DNA of 64,000 nucleotides from Novosphingobium sediminis. Its GTDB lineage: Bacteria; Pseudomonadota; Alphaproteobacteria; Sphingomonadales; Sphingomonadaceae. A model generated the notes under the pieces. The model did no database searches. It saw only the letters and a list, made by a program, of their open reading frames with translations, and was not told the origin of the DNA. The translations under genes and the position numbers were made by a program. This document shows, in pieces, positions 33,944 to 43,129 of this stretch. Where the stretch lies: positions 124,001 through 188,000 of the forward strand of contig NZ_BJYR01000019.1 in the NCBI RefSeq assembly GCF_007991615.1, in the 5' to 3' direction. Numbering within the stretch: the first letter of the stretch is position 1; every line of letters starts with the position of its first letter.

Positions 33944-36900
33944 ACCGCCTGCTCCGCTTCGCGCTGCGGCAGCGACTGCTGATCGTTGCCGTCTTCGTGA
34001 CGGTGCTGGTCGCAGGCGGCTTCGCGTTTGCCGCGCTCAACATCGAGGCCTATCCGGACCCGGTTCCGCCGATGGTCGAGATCGTCACGCAGACGCAGGG
34101 CCTTTCGGCCGAGGAGATGGAGCGCAATGTTACCGTCCCCATCGAAGTCGCCATGGCGGGCATTCCGCACCTGACGACGGTGCGGGCGATTTCCCTGTTC
34201 GGCCTTTCCGACGTGAAAGTGCAGTTCAGCTACGACCTGACCTTCCAGGAAGCGCAGCAACAGGTCATCAACCGGCTGGCCCAGTTGCCGCCGCTGGCAG
34301 GCGGCGCGCAGCCAACGCTTTCGCCGACCAGCCCGATCGGCGAAATCTACCGCTATCGCATCGTCGCGCCCGACGGCTATTCGCCGATGGATCTCAAGAC
34401 CTTGCAGGACTGGATCCTGCAACGCCGGTTCAAGCGCATCCCGGGCGTGGCCGACGTGACCGGCTGGGGCGGCAAGTTGCGCGCCTATCAGGTCACTGTC
34501 GACAACGACCGGCTGGTCGCCCACGGCGTGACCACCGCGCAGGTGATGCAGGCGCTCGCCAGGAGCGACAGCAATGTCGGCGGGCAGACGATCAACTTCG
34601 GCTCGCAGGCGGCCATCGTGCGCGGCGTCGGCCTCATCCAGTCACCCTCGGCGATCGAGAATGTGCTGGTCGGCACGGCGGGCGGAACACCCGTGCTCCT
34701 CAAGGATGTTGCCAAGGTCTCGATCGGCAATCTGCCGCGCCTCGGTATCGCCGGGTACAACGGGATCGACGATATCGTCGAAGGCATCGTCCTGATGCAG
34801 CGCGGCGCCAAATCGATGCCGACGATCCTTGCGGTGCAGAAGGAAGTAGCGGAAATCAACGCTTCGGGCGTGCTGCCGCCGGGCGTCCATCTCGAACGTA
34901 TCTACGACCGTTCCGACCTCATCCGCCTGACGACCCATACGGTGCTCGAAAACCTCATGGCGGGGATCATCCTGATCTTTGCGCTGCAGTGGATCTTCCT
35001 CGGCAACCTGAGGAGCGCGCTGATCGTGGCGGCGACGATCCCCTTTGCGCTCGCCATCGCGGTACTGATCCTCGTCGCGCAGGGCGAAAGCGCCAACCTG
35101 CTGTCCGTCGGTGCGCTCGATTTCGGGCTCGTGGTCGATGCCAGTGTCATCATGGTGGAGAACATCTTCCGCCACATGGTCGAGCGATCCGTCGCGGTGG
35201 AGGGGGGCCATGGGCACTTCAGCCCCGCCAGCCGGATGAGCGCGATCCTCCACGCCGGGTCCGAAGTGAGCCGGGGCATCTTTTTCGCCGCCGCGATCAT
35301 CATCGCCAGCTTCCTGCCGCTGTTCACGCTGACCGGGGTCGAAGGCCATATCTTCGGACCGATGGCCAAGACCTATGCCTACGCCATCACCGGCGGCGTC
35401 ATCGCCACCTTCACGGTCACGCCGGTACTTTCGGCCATCCTGCTGCCCGATCAGCTGTCCGAGGTCGAGACCAAGCTGGTGGCGTGGCTGCGCCGTCTGT
35501 ACGAACCGGCGGCCGCTTTCGCGCAGGCCAACCGGGTCCTCACGTTCGGCGGCGCGGCGATTGCGCTGGTGGTTGCGGGGATCGGCGTCAGGGCGCTCGG
35601 CATCGAGTTCCTGCCGCATCTGGAGGAAGGCAACCTCTACATCCGCGCCAGCCTGCCGCCCTCGATCAGCCTCGAAGCAGGCCAGCCGGTGGTCAACGCC
35701 ATCCGCCGCGATCTTGCGCGCTATCCTGAAACCAGTGCGGTTCTCTCGGCCCATGGCCGCCCCGATGATGGCACCGATGCGACCGGCTTCTTCAACGCGG
35801 AATACTTCGTGCCGCTCAAACCGGCCAGCGAGTGGCCCTCGGGGATGACGAAGGAAAAGCTCGTCGACGATATGTCGAGCAAGCTGAGCAGCCGGTACCC
35901 CGGCGTCGATTTCTCGTTCTCCCAGATCATCGAGGATAACGTCGAAGAGGCCGCATCGGGCGTGAAAGGCGCGAATTCGATCAAGCTCTATGGCCCTGAC
36001 CTTGCCACGCTGGAAAAGACCGCCGACGCGATCAAGGCGCAGATGGCCAAGGTTGACGGCATCGCGGATCTTGGCGTGTTCCAGTCGCTCGGCCAGCCTA
36101 CTGTCCGCATCGATGTCGATCTCGCCCGCGCCTCGCGCTATGGCCTGACGCCGGATGACATCAACCAGACCGTTGCCGCGGCAATTGGCGGCAGCAGCAC
36201 GGCGCAACTCTACGAGCCCGGAACCGATCGACACTTCCCGATCGTGGTGCGCCTGCGCGCGGATCAGCGCGGGTCGCTTGAGGCCATCCGCCAGATCACC
36301 GTCGGTGCCCCGGCACCCGGCGGTACGGGCCAGATCCAGGTGCCGCTGTCGGAAGTCGCCAATATCCGCCTGACCACCGGCGCGTCGTTCATCTACCGCG
36401 AGCATCAGGAACGCTACATCCCGATCAAGTTCAGCGTTCGCGGACGCGATCTGGGCAGCGCGGTGGCTGAGGCGAAGGCCCGTATCAAGGCTCACGTCAC
36501 GATCCCCTCGGGCTATCACCTCGAATGGGCAGGCGAACTCGATAACCTGCAGAACGCGATTGCCCGGCTTGAGATCGTCGTGCCGATCAGCCTCATCCTC
36601 ATCCTGATCCTGCTCTACGCCAACTTCGGCTCCATCCGGGATACCCTGCTGGCCTTTTCGGCGATCCCGATGGCCATCGTCGGCGGGGTGCTGGCGCTGG
36701 CGCTGACGGGCACGCCGTTCAGTATCTCGGCGGCGATCGGCTTTGTCGCGCTGTTCGGCATTGCGGTGATGGACGGCATCCTCATCGTCACGACCTTCAA
36801 CCAGGTCGTCGACGATGGCGCGACCCGCCACGTGGCGGTCCGCCGCGCGACGGCAAACGCCATGCGGCCGGTGCTGATGACCTGCCTCGTCGCTGCAATC

Positions 36901-37116
36901 GGCCTCCTTCCTGCGGCGCTCTCGAACGGGATCGGCAGCCAGGTGCAGAAGCCGCTGGCGCTGGTCGTCGTCGGCGGCATGGCGCTTGCGCCGCTGCTCA
37001 TCCTGCTGGTGCTCCCGGCTCTCGTCGAGCGCTTCTCGCTGCACCTGCCGCGTGACGATCGCGGTCCGCATGGACGCGATATCGGCCACCACACGGACGA
37101 GGGAGAACCGGCATGA
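33940..37116 (+). CDS. Heavy-metal-type RND efflux pump, CzcA family
   Basis: 1058 residues, 12 membrane helices and two large periplasmic loops: normal for an HME-RND pump. In helix 4 the metal-efflux signature DFGLVVDASVIMVEN is present, with D394, D400 and E407 in exactly the spacing of CzcA D402, D408 and E415. This supports divalent cation (Zn/Co/Cd/Ni-type) export driven by the proton gradient. The N-terminus (NIEAYPDPVPPMVEIVTQTQ) also fits the HME group. The specific metal cannot be assigned. Overlaps the adaptor gene upstream and the outer-membrane factor gene downstream by four bases each. Confidence 0.92.
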   Translation: MNRLLRFALRQRLLIVAVFVTVLVAGGFAFAALNIEAYPDPVPPMVEIVTQTQGLSAEEMERNVTVPIEVAMAGIPHLTTVRAISLFGLSDVKVQFSYDLTFQEAQQQVINRLAQLPPLAGGAQPTLSPTSPIGEIYRYRIVAPDGYSPMDLKTLQDWILQRRFKRIPGVADVTGWGGKLRAYQVTVDNDRLVAHGVTTAQVMQALARSDSNVGGQTINFGSQAAIVRGVGLIQSPSAIENVLVGTAGGTPVLLKDVAKVSIGNLPRLGIAGYNGIDDIVEGIVLMQRGAKSMPTILAVQKEVAEINASGVLPPGVHLERIYDRSDLIRLTTHTVLENLMAGIILIFALQWIFLGNLRSALIVAATIPFALAIAVLILVAQGESANLLSVGALDFGLVVDASVIMVENIFRHMVERSVAVEGGHGHFSPASRMSAILHAGSEVSRGIFFAAAIIIASFLPLFTLTGVEGHIFGPMAKTYAYAITGGVIATFTVTPVLSAILLPDQLSEVETKLVAWLRRLYEPAAAFAQANRVLTFGGAAIALVVAGIGVRALGIEFLPHLEEGNLYIRASLPPSISLEAGQPVVNAIRRDLARYPETSAVLSAHGRPDDGTDATGFFNAEYFVPLKPASEWPSGMTKEKLVDDMSSKLSSRYPGVDFSFSQIIEDNVEEAASGVKGANSIKLYGPDLATLEKTADAIKAQMAKVDGIADLGVFQSLGQPTVRIDVDLARASRYGLTPDDINQTVAAAIGGSSTAQLYEPGTDRHFPIVVRLRADQRGSLEAIRQITVGAPAPGGTGQIQVPLSEVANIRLTTGASFIYREHQERYIPIKFSVRGRDLGSAVAEAKARIKAHVTIPSGYHLEWAGELDNLQNAIARLEIVVPISLILILILLYANFGSIRDTLLAFSAIPMAIVGGVLALALTGTPFSISAAIGFVALFGIAVMDGILIVTTFNQVVDDGATRHVAVRRATANAMRPVLMTCLVAAIGLLPAALSNGIGSQVQKPLALVVVGGMALAPLLILLVLPALVERFSLHLPRDDRGPHGRDIGHHTDEGEPA

Positions 37117-38561
37117 TGCCGCCTATGCGCTTCGCCCTTCCGCTTGCCGCCTGTGCCCTGACCGCAGGCTGCACCGGGATCGGTGATCCGAACGCCGTTG
37201 CGCCGCTGCCCTCGGTAGCAGGGGCCTCCGCGCCAACCACGACTGCGGGCGGGGGCGCCATCACGGCGCAGTCCTTCGCTGTGGGTGAGACGACGCCGCG
37301 CGCGTGGTGGACGAGGTTTGGCTGCGAAGATCTCGACAAGCTGGTCAGCGAAGGACTTGCCGGCAGCAACGACATCGCCGCAGCCGACGCAGCCTTGCGG
37401 GCGGCGCGGGCGCAGGCTGGTGCTGCCGGTGCGGCATTGGGGCCTGCGGTTGATGCGGGCTACTCCGCGCAGCGCACGCGCAGCCCCAATTCGCTGCAGT
37501 CGCCGCTCGCCGATTCCACCCAGACGCTTTATTCCCTGCAGACCGCACAAGTGACCGTGAGCTATCCGCTCGATCTCTTCGGCGGACTGCGGGCGCGGCG
37601 CCAATCGGCACGTGCGGCGGCAAAGGTTGCGGCGGCCCACCTCCTCGCCGCCCGGCAAACGCTTGCCGCCAATCTCGTCATCGCGGCCGTCAGCCGGGCC
37701 GCGCTCGAAGATCAGATTGCGGCCACCGAGGCTTCGATCGCATCAGCCCGGCAGATGCTCGAACTCACCCGCCAGCGCCGCGCGCTTGGTGCGTCCGGTG
37801 ATGCCGATGTCACCGCGCAGGAAGCCGCGCTCGCTACGCAGGAAGCGGTGCTGCCCGCGCTCCAGCGCGGCGAGCTTCACCAGCGGGCGCTGATCTCTGC
37901 GCTGCTCGGCCGTGCGCCGGGGGAACCCTTGCCTGCGCTGCCCGGTAGCACCTGCCTAGCACTGCCGCCGCAGGTTCCCGTCGCGCTGCCCGCTGCCGTG
38001 GTGCAGGGCCGGCCCGACGTGCAGGCCGCTGCTGCCGCCGTCGAAGGCGCCGCTGCCGATGCGCGAGCCGCGGTTGCCGCGCGGTTCCCCTCGCTGATGC
38101 TGAGCGCCAGCGCGGGCGGCACGGCGCAGACCTTTTCCAGCATGTTCACCGATGGCAACGTCTTCTGGTCGCTGCTCGGGAACGTGAGCGCGCCGGTCTT
38201 CCATTCTGGCGCCCTGCGCCGCCAGCAGCAGGCAGCAGTTGCCCTGCTCGAGGAAAGCAAGGCGCAGTACCGCACCGTGGTGCTGCAGGCCTTCGTCGAT
38301 GTGTCCGATGCCATCAATGGCCTGCAGGCCGATGCGCGGACCGAGGATGCCGCGGTGCGCGCTCTTGCGGCGGCGGAAAAGTCTTATGCGTTCACGAAGC
38401 GCCAGCAGCAGCTTGGCGATGTCGGGACGTATGCGCTGCTTCAATCGCAGGCGGCGGTGCAGCAGGCCCGCTTGCAGCGCAGCGCGGCATGGGCGGCGCG
38501 GCTGATCGATACGGTGGCGCTCTATCAGGCCAACGGACAGGCCGAAGCGGCGCAGGATTGA
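37113..38561 (+). CDS. Outer-membrane efflux lipoprotein, NodT/TolC family
   Basis: 482 residues. A signal peptide ends in the lipobox LTAGC (Cys20), so it is acylated like NodT/OprM proteins. The body has the two-fold repeated helical hairpin of outer-membrane factors: YPLDLFGGLRARRQSARAAAKVA in the first half, and RPDVQAAAAAVEGAAADA plus APVFHSGALRRQQQ in the second. It forms the exit duct for the RND pump. Third gene of the operon; ends nine bases before the convergent sensor-kinase gene. Confidence 0.9.
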   Translation: MMPPMRFALPLAACALTAGCTGIGDPNAVAPLPSVAGASAPTTTAGGGAITAQSFAVGETTPRAWWTRFGCEDLDKLVSEGLAGSNDIAAADAALRAARAQAGAAGAALGPAVDAGYSAQRTRSPNSLQSPLADSTQTLYSLQTAQVTVSYPLDLFGGLRARRQSARAAAKVAAAHLLAARQTLAANLVIAAVSRAALEDQIAATEASIASARQMLELTRQRRALGASGDADVTAQEAALATQEAVLPALQRGELHQRALISALLGRAPGEPLPALPGSTCLALPPQVPVALPAAVVQGRPDVQAAAAAVEGAAADARAAVAARFPSLMLSASAGGTAQTFSSMFTDGNVFWSLLGNVSAPVFHSGALRRQQQAAVALLEESKAQYRTVVLQAFVDVSDAINGLQADARTEDAAVRALAAAEKSYAFTKRQQQLGDVGTYALLQSQAAVQQARLQRSAAWAARLIDTVALYQANGQAEAAQD

Positions 38562-38570
38562 CCGAGAGCT

Positions 38571-39875
38571 CTAGCCGGCAGAGGGATAGCGCAGCGTCAC
38601 CGCTGTTCCGCCGGCCTCGCTCGCGCCGAAGGCAATCGAACCGCCGGCGCTCTCGATCAGGCGCGTCACGATCGCGATGCCGAGGCCCGATCCGTGGGAT
38701 TGCCCGCCATCGGCGCGGGAATAGATGCGCCGCCCATCCGATCCGTCGCGCATCCGGATGCCCGGCCCGCCATCGGCAACGACAATCATCGCCGCAGCAT
38801 CATCGCACATGATCTCTATCGCGGCGCCGGGCGGGGTGTGGCGCAGGGCGTTCTCGATGATGTTGGTCAGCGTGATCCGGACAAGGCCTTCCGGCGCCAG
38901 CATGGCTGCCCCACCGCCTGAGAGCCGCACGGCGACCGGGCCGTGGCCCGATGATCCGATCAGCGGCCTCAGATCATCGACAACTTCACCGGCCACATCC
39001 GAAACCGCGCGTGGACTTGTGCTGATCCGCTCGCCGTCGCGCCCGTGCAGGGCCAGCATCTGCGTCACCACACCGTTGGCACGCGATACGGCCTCGACCA
39101 CCTTGTCGCGCGGCAAGCCGTTTGCCAGCAGTTCGGCCCTGAGGCTGATCGTCGAAAGCGCGGTGCGTAGTTCGTGGGCCACGGTGGCTGAGAACACCCG
39201 CTCCCGCTCGTAGCTGGCGACGGCGCGGTCGAGCAGTTCGTTGGCGGTCTGCACCAGCGGCATGATCTCGGTCGGAACCAGTTCCTCGCGCAGCCGCGCG
39301 GCCCCGGGCCGGATCGGATCGAGCGCCCGCGCCTCGCTTGCGGCCCGCCGGATCGGCCCCATCGCCCGCCCCACCGCAATGAGGCTCGCCAGCGTGGAGC
39401 AGACCAGCGCGACCAGCACGATCACCGCAAAACGGCTGAGAAATTCGGCGGTGATGTCATCGCGCAGGACAGCGGGGTGCCGCCTGTCTTCCGCCACCAC
39501 CAGCGTCTGCCCGGCGTTGATCGGCCGGGTCAGGAAATCGGAATAGCGGCCGTGGAGGAACCCTGCCCGCGACAACTGGCTTGGAGTAAGCTCCCCGATA
39601 TCGGAAATGCTGGGGCCGGACAGGCGGCGGATCTGCTGCCCCGCCACCAGATAGAGGGCCACGGCACCGCCATGCAGGCCGCTGCCGGTCTGCGCGGCCA
39701 GCGGGTTGCTGGCCACCGCAAGGTACTGCGCCGCCTCGCCGTTCATGAAGCGCTCGGTCAGGTCATCGCCGATATCGTTGATTGTCTGCTTGACGATCAG
39801 GGGCAGGCCGAGCGCGAGTGCGAGCGCGACGGCGACTTGCGCGATGACGATGCGGGACCACAGGCTACGGGTCAT
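38571..39875 (-). CDS. Two-component sensor histidine kinase (QseC/TctE-like)
   Basis: 434 residues from the ATG at 39875, overlapping the regulator stop by four bases. Two membrane helices (~7-30 and ~155-180) flank a periplasmic sensor of about 125 residues. A HAMP-like linker precedes the H-box FSATVAHELRTALSTISL, which carries the phosphorylated His; the Pro that usually follows HELRT is Ala. ATPase motifs are NIIENALRHT, ADGGPGI and GSGLGIAIV. Tail-to-tail with the metal-efflux operon, so it probably senses periplasmic metal and controls the pump. Confidence 0.9.
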   Translation of the reverse strand: MTRSLWSRIVIAQVAVALALALGLPLIVKQTINDIGDDLTERFMNGEAAQYLAVASNPLAAQTGSGLHGGAVALYLVAGQQIRRLSGPSISDIGELTPSQLSRAGFLHGRYSDFLTRPINAGQTLVVAEDRRHPAVLRDDITAEFLSRFAVIVLVALVCSTLASLIAVGRAMGPIRRAASEARALDPIRPGAARLREELVPTEIMPLVQTANELLDRAVASYERERVFSATVAHELRTALSTISLRAELLANGLPRDKVVEAVSRANGVVTQMLALHGRDGERISTSPRAVSDVAGEVVDDLRPLIGSSGHGPVAVRLSGGGAAMLAPEGLVRITLTNIIENALRHTPPGAAIEIMCDDAAAMIVVADGGPGIRMRDGSDGRRIYSRADGGQSHGSGLGIAIVTRLIESAGGSIAFGASEAGGTAVTLRYPSAG

Positions 39876-40558
39876 GGCTGATCGGCCTTGAGGCAATAGC
39901 CGAGCCCGCGCAGCCAGATGATCTTGGCCGTGCAGTCCGCCGCCTTCAGCTTGCGCCGCAAGCGGTGGACGCTCACCTCCAGAGCATTGATCGTCAAGGC
40001 TTCCGTCGTCGCGCACAGAAGATCCTCCAATTGGCCCGCATTGAGCGGCCTCCCGCGTGAGCGCAAGAGCACTTCGATCAGGGTTCGCTCGCGCGCGGAA
40101 AGATCGATCGGTGCTCCGGCGATGCTCACGACATGGCTGTCGAGATCGTAGAACAGGTTGCCGCAGCTCATGGTGTTGGCGGTGCGTTGCTCCACCCTTC
40201 GCAACACGGCATTGAGGCGCGATCGCAACTCGGCGAAGAGAAACGGCTTGCCCAGATAATCGTCAGCCCCCGTATCGAGGCCGTCGATCCGCGACATGGC
40301 GTCGGATTGGGCGGTGAGAATGATGACGGGGATCCGGTTCCCGGCACGGCGCAGGTCGTTCACCAGTTCCAGACCGTCGATGTCCGGCAACCCGCGATCG
40401 ATCACGGCAGCGTCAAAGGCGAAAAGTGAAAGCAGCTCTGCGGCATTGCGACCCGATGCGCAGACTTCGGCCTGCACGTTCGCATCGGTGAAGGCTGCCA
40501 GCAAGGCCTCACCCAAAGCGGCGTCATCCTCGACTACGAGCACTTTCACGAACGGCAT
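39872..40558 (-). CDS. OmpR/PhoB-family response regulator
   Basis: 228 residues. Receiver domain with the acidic pair in LVVEDDAALGEA, phosphoacceptor Asp in AAVIDRGLPDIDGLEL, and the switch Lys in DDYLGKPF. The C-terminal winged helix contains LSARERTLIEVLLRSRGRPLNAGQLEDLL and EVSVHRLRRKLK. Closest in style to QseB/TctD/CzcR-type regulators. Transcribed before its sensor kinase; likely binds the 11-base-spaced TGTAAG repeat upstream of the efflux operon. Confidence 0.92.
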   Translation of the reverse strand: MPFVKVLVVEDDAALGEALLAAFTDANVQAEVCASGRNAAELLSLFAFDAAVIDRGLPDIDGLELVNDLRRAGNRIPVIILTAQSDAMSRIDGLDTGADDYLGKPFLFAELRSRLNAVLRRVEQRTANTMSCGNLFYDLDSHVVSIAGAPIDLSARERTLIEVLLRSRGRPLNAGQLEDLLCATTEALTINALEVSVHRLRRKLKAADCTAKIIWLRGLGYCLKADQP

Positions 40559-40684
40559 TCCCAGGGTCGGCGCGCCTGATGGACCAAGACTGCGCGCTGG
40601 TCATCGGCATCCTCTATGCCGCCCGGATCTGTTCGACAATCCGAAGCCTGCGCATCGCACGGATCGCGGCTTCGTTTCCGCTTG

Positions 40685-40714
40685 CCCGTCGGAGGCCTTG
40701 CTGCCTCCGGCGGG
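40685..40714 (-). terminator. Strong hairpin between the TauD-family gene and the regulator gene
   Basis: CCCG-T-CGGAGGC pairs with GCCTCCG-G-CGGG around a six-base loop, giving a 12-base stem with one wobble. It lies just after the dioxygenase stop and before the regulator gene on the same strand. No T-run follows, so it is a separator hairpin rather than a classical terminator. Confidence 0.5.
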
Positions 40715-40721
40715 CCGGAAT

Positions 40722-41675
40722 TCAGGCCGGTTCGTACTGCTTGACCTTTTCCTTCTTCACCGTGCGGCTGCGGCGGCCGTCGATGGCGACGGGGACTTCA
40801 CCGTTGACCGTCGCGCGGCGCAGCGTGCGGCGCTGCAGGCCGAAATCGGCGATGGCGCGGTGCTGGGTCGATTGGTTGTCCCAGAACGCCACGTCGCCCG
40901 CGCGCCAGCGCCAGCGCACGACGTTTTCGGGCCGCGTGATATGGTCCTGCAGCACATTGAACAGCCGCGCCGAATCCGCCTGATTGAGGCCGACGAACTG
41001 CTTGACGAAGTGGCCCAGCAGCAGGCTGCGCTGGCCCGAGACGGGGTGCACGCGCACCACCGGGTGCTCGGTTTCGTAGATGGTAGAGGCAAAGACGTTC
41101 TGGTTGAACTGCGAGCGGGCCTTTTCCGCCTCGTCGTTCTTCGGCGCGTTCTGGAGCACGGCAGCGTAGTCGTAGACATTGGTGTGAACCGCCCAGAGAT
41201 TGTTCACCAGCTGGCGCAGCGGTTCAGGCAGGCCTTCATAGGCGGTCTCGCCATTCGCCCACAGCGTATCGCCGCCGGCTTCGGGAATGGTGATCGCGCG
41301 CAGGATCGAGCCCTTGGGATAGGCATCGACGAAGGTCACATCGGTATGCCAGCTGGAGGCGGCATAGCCTTCCTTGCTGTCGAGCTCGAGCAGATAGCGC
41401 GAACCTTCGGCGACGGGGACGGTGGGGTGCGCAACGGGATCGCCGAAGCGCGCGGCGAAGGCTTCGTGGCGCTCGTCCGTCAGATCGTGCTGATCGCGGA
41501 AGAACACGACCTTGTGGCGCACGACGGCGGCCTTGATCGCCTCGATCACGCTTTCATCGAGTTCGCCCGCTAGGCGCACGCCGCGGATTTCCGCACCGAT
41601 CGTGCCGGTGACGGGGTGGATTTCGAGCGGCGAGGCAGGGTCCTTGGCATTCACATAAGTGGTAATGGCAGTCAT
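40722..41675 (-). CDS. TauD/TfdA-family 2-oxoglutarate-dependent dioxygenase (alkylsulfatase/taurine dioxygenase-like)
   Basis: 317 residues. Iron ligands are H110 and D112 in SWHTDVTF and H272 in STQHRAIADFG; R283 binds 2-oxoglutarate. The spacing equals that of AtsK-type alkylsulfatases (His-x-Asp ... His, then Arg 11 residues later). The family oxidises sulfonates, sulfate esters, aryloxyacids and similar compounds. Preceded by AAGGAG at the start. Third gene of a TonB receptor / transporter / dioxygenase operon, which suggests that the substrate is imported. A sulfur-scavenging role is inference; no sulfonate ABC genes are present. Confidence 0.88.
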   Translation of the reverse strand: MTAITTYVNAKDPASPLEIHPVTGTIGAEIRGVRLAGELDESVIEAIKAAVVRHKVVFFRDQHDLTDERHEAFAARFGDPVAHPTVPVAEGSRYLLELDSKEGYAASSWHTDVTFVDAYPKGSILRAITIPEAGGDTLWANGETAYEGLPEPLRQLVNNLWAVHTNVYDYAAVLQNAPKNDEAEKARSQFNQNVFASTIYETEHPVVRVHPVSGQRSLLLGHFVKQFVGLNQADSARLFNVLQDHITRPENVVRWRWRAGDVAFWDNQSTQHRAIADFGLQRRTLRRATVNGEVPVAIDGRRSRTVKKEKVKQYEPA

Positions 41676-41706
41676 CGTCGTTCTCCTTGAGGGATTGGAG
41701 CGGGGC

Positions 41707-43107
41707 TTATTCGGCTGGCACGAGGGCTGCGGCAGCGACGCTGTCGCGGGCCTCGAGCTGGCGGCGAATTTCGGTGTGGCGGTGCGCGTCGAGCGGGAAA
41801 CCCAGCATCAGCGCAGCGGCGGCGGAATGGGCGAGGGCGGGGCCAAGGGCGAAGACCACGATCAGCCAGCGCAAGGCTTCGGGCGTGTTCGCGGCCGCTT
41901 TGGGATCGAAGCCGAGCGAGGCGACCAGCGGCAGCGCGATGCCGACCGCGAGCGCGCCGCCAAGCTTGATCGAGATACCGAAGACCGAGAAGTAGAGCCC
42001 GGTGCGGTCCTCGCCCGTCGCCAGCCGGTGATGATCGGCAATATCGCTGACGATCGAGCGCAGCATGAGATTACCCGAACCCTGGCTGAGGCCCTGCAAA
42101 GCGGCGAGCAGCAGCATGAGCCAGAACCGGTCCGCGCTGATGAACAGGAGGCCGAAGTTGATCGCGGCCTGCACCAGCTCCGCCAGCACCGCGCCTTGCG
42201 CCTTGCCGAGCGCGGTGCCGATGCGCTGCCAGATCGGCGCGGCGAGCATGCCGAACCAATACTGGAAGAGGAACATTCCTGCCGCCCATTCGGGCCGGCC
42301 CAGCGCGAAGGTCACGACGAAGAGCAGCAGGCCGGTGCGCACGCCTTGCCCTGCCGTCACGGCGGCATCGGCGGCGAGGACACGCAGCAGCAGCGGGTTG
42401 CCAAGCACGGCCTTCAGCGCGGCACGCGGCGATGGGCTGTGTTCGAGCGCGGGCGGGGTGCTATCGGGCACGGCGGTGAGCGTCAGCCACAGGCCGGGCA
42501 GCGCGGTGGCCAGCACCAGCGTGCCGAACAGGGTGAGGCGCAGTTGCCCGTCACCCGGGCGCAGCTGATCCGCAATCGCGGGGAGCACCAGCGCAAGCAC
42601 CAGCGCGACGGACGAGAGCAAGGTGATAAGCGAGGCGATGCGGGTGCGCTCGTGATAGTCGCCGCTGATCTCGCCCGACCAGGCCATGAGCGGCGTAGAG
42701 AGCGCCGAAGCGCCGCAATAGTAGAGCATCACGCCAAGGCCGACCCACGCGGTGCTGACCCCGGCTGGCGGGAAGAACAGGATCGCGCTGCCAAGGACGA
42801 ACAGCACTCCGCCGCCGAGGATCCACGGACGGCGGCGGCCGAAGCGGCTCTGCGTTCGGTCGCTGAGCGTGCCGACCAGCGGATCGAGCAGCGAATTGAC
42901 CGCCTGACCCAGCAGGAACAGCAGCCCCAGCGTGGCAAGCGGGATACCGTAGTGCCGCGAGAGCAGCGCGGGGACATAGGCCATGACCGGCTGCGCGGCT
43001 GCATAGAGCGGCACCACCAGCGCGCTGAAGCGCAGGAGGCGCATTGTGGAGTAGGCCGGTCCGGAGGCCGGAGACGTGTTCGCAGAATGGAGAGGATGCA
43101 TGGGCAC
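41707..43107 (-). CDS. GPH/MFS_2-family transporter
   Basis: 466 residues from the GTG at 43107, which has AAGGAG nine bases upstream; an ATG two codons later is also in frame. Twelve membrane helices. The loop SDRTQSRFGRRRPWILGGG is the same motif as in sugar GPH porters, and GDYHERTRIASLITLLSS follows helix 4. GPH transporters carry glycosides and other small organic solutes with a cation. Between the TonB receptor and the TauD-like enzyme, it is likely the inner-membrane step for the same compound. Confidence 0.85.
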   Translation of the reverse strand: MPMHPLHSANTSPASGPAYSTMRLLRFSALVVPLYAAAQPVMAYVPALLSRHYGIPLATLGLLFLLGQAVNSLLDPLVGTLSDRTQSRFGRRRPWILGGGVLFVLGSAILFFPPAGVSTAWVGLGVMLYYCGASALSTPLMAWSGEISGDYHERTRIASLITLLSSVALVLALVLPAIADQLRPGDGQLRLTLFGTLVLATALPGLWLTLTAVPDSTPPALEHSPSPRAALKAVLGNPLLLRVLAADAAVTAGQGVRTGLLLFVVTFALGRPEWAAGMFLFQYWFGMLAAPIWQRIGTALGKAQGAVLAELVQAAINFGLLFISADRFWLMLLLAALQGLSQGSGNLMLRSIVSDIADHHRLATGEDRTGLYFSVFGISIKLGGALAVGIALPLVASLGFDPKAAANTPEALRWLIVVFALGPALAHSAAAALMLGFPLDAHRHTEIRRQLEARDSVAAAALVPAE

Positions 43108-43129
43108 GGCTCCGGCCTCCTTCTCGCCT

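Noticed and set aside
34642..37092. 816-codon open frame opposite the RND pump gene
   Set aside because: Arg/Asp/His-rich translation without motifs, fully covered by the CzcA-type gene.
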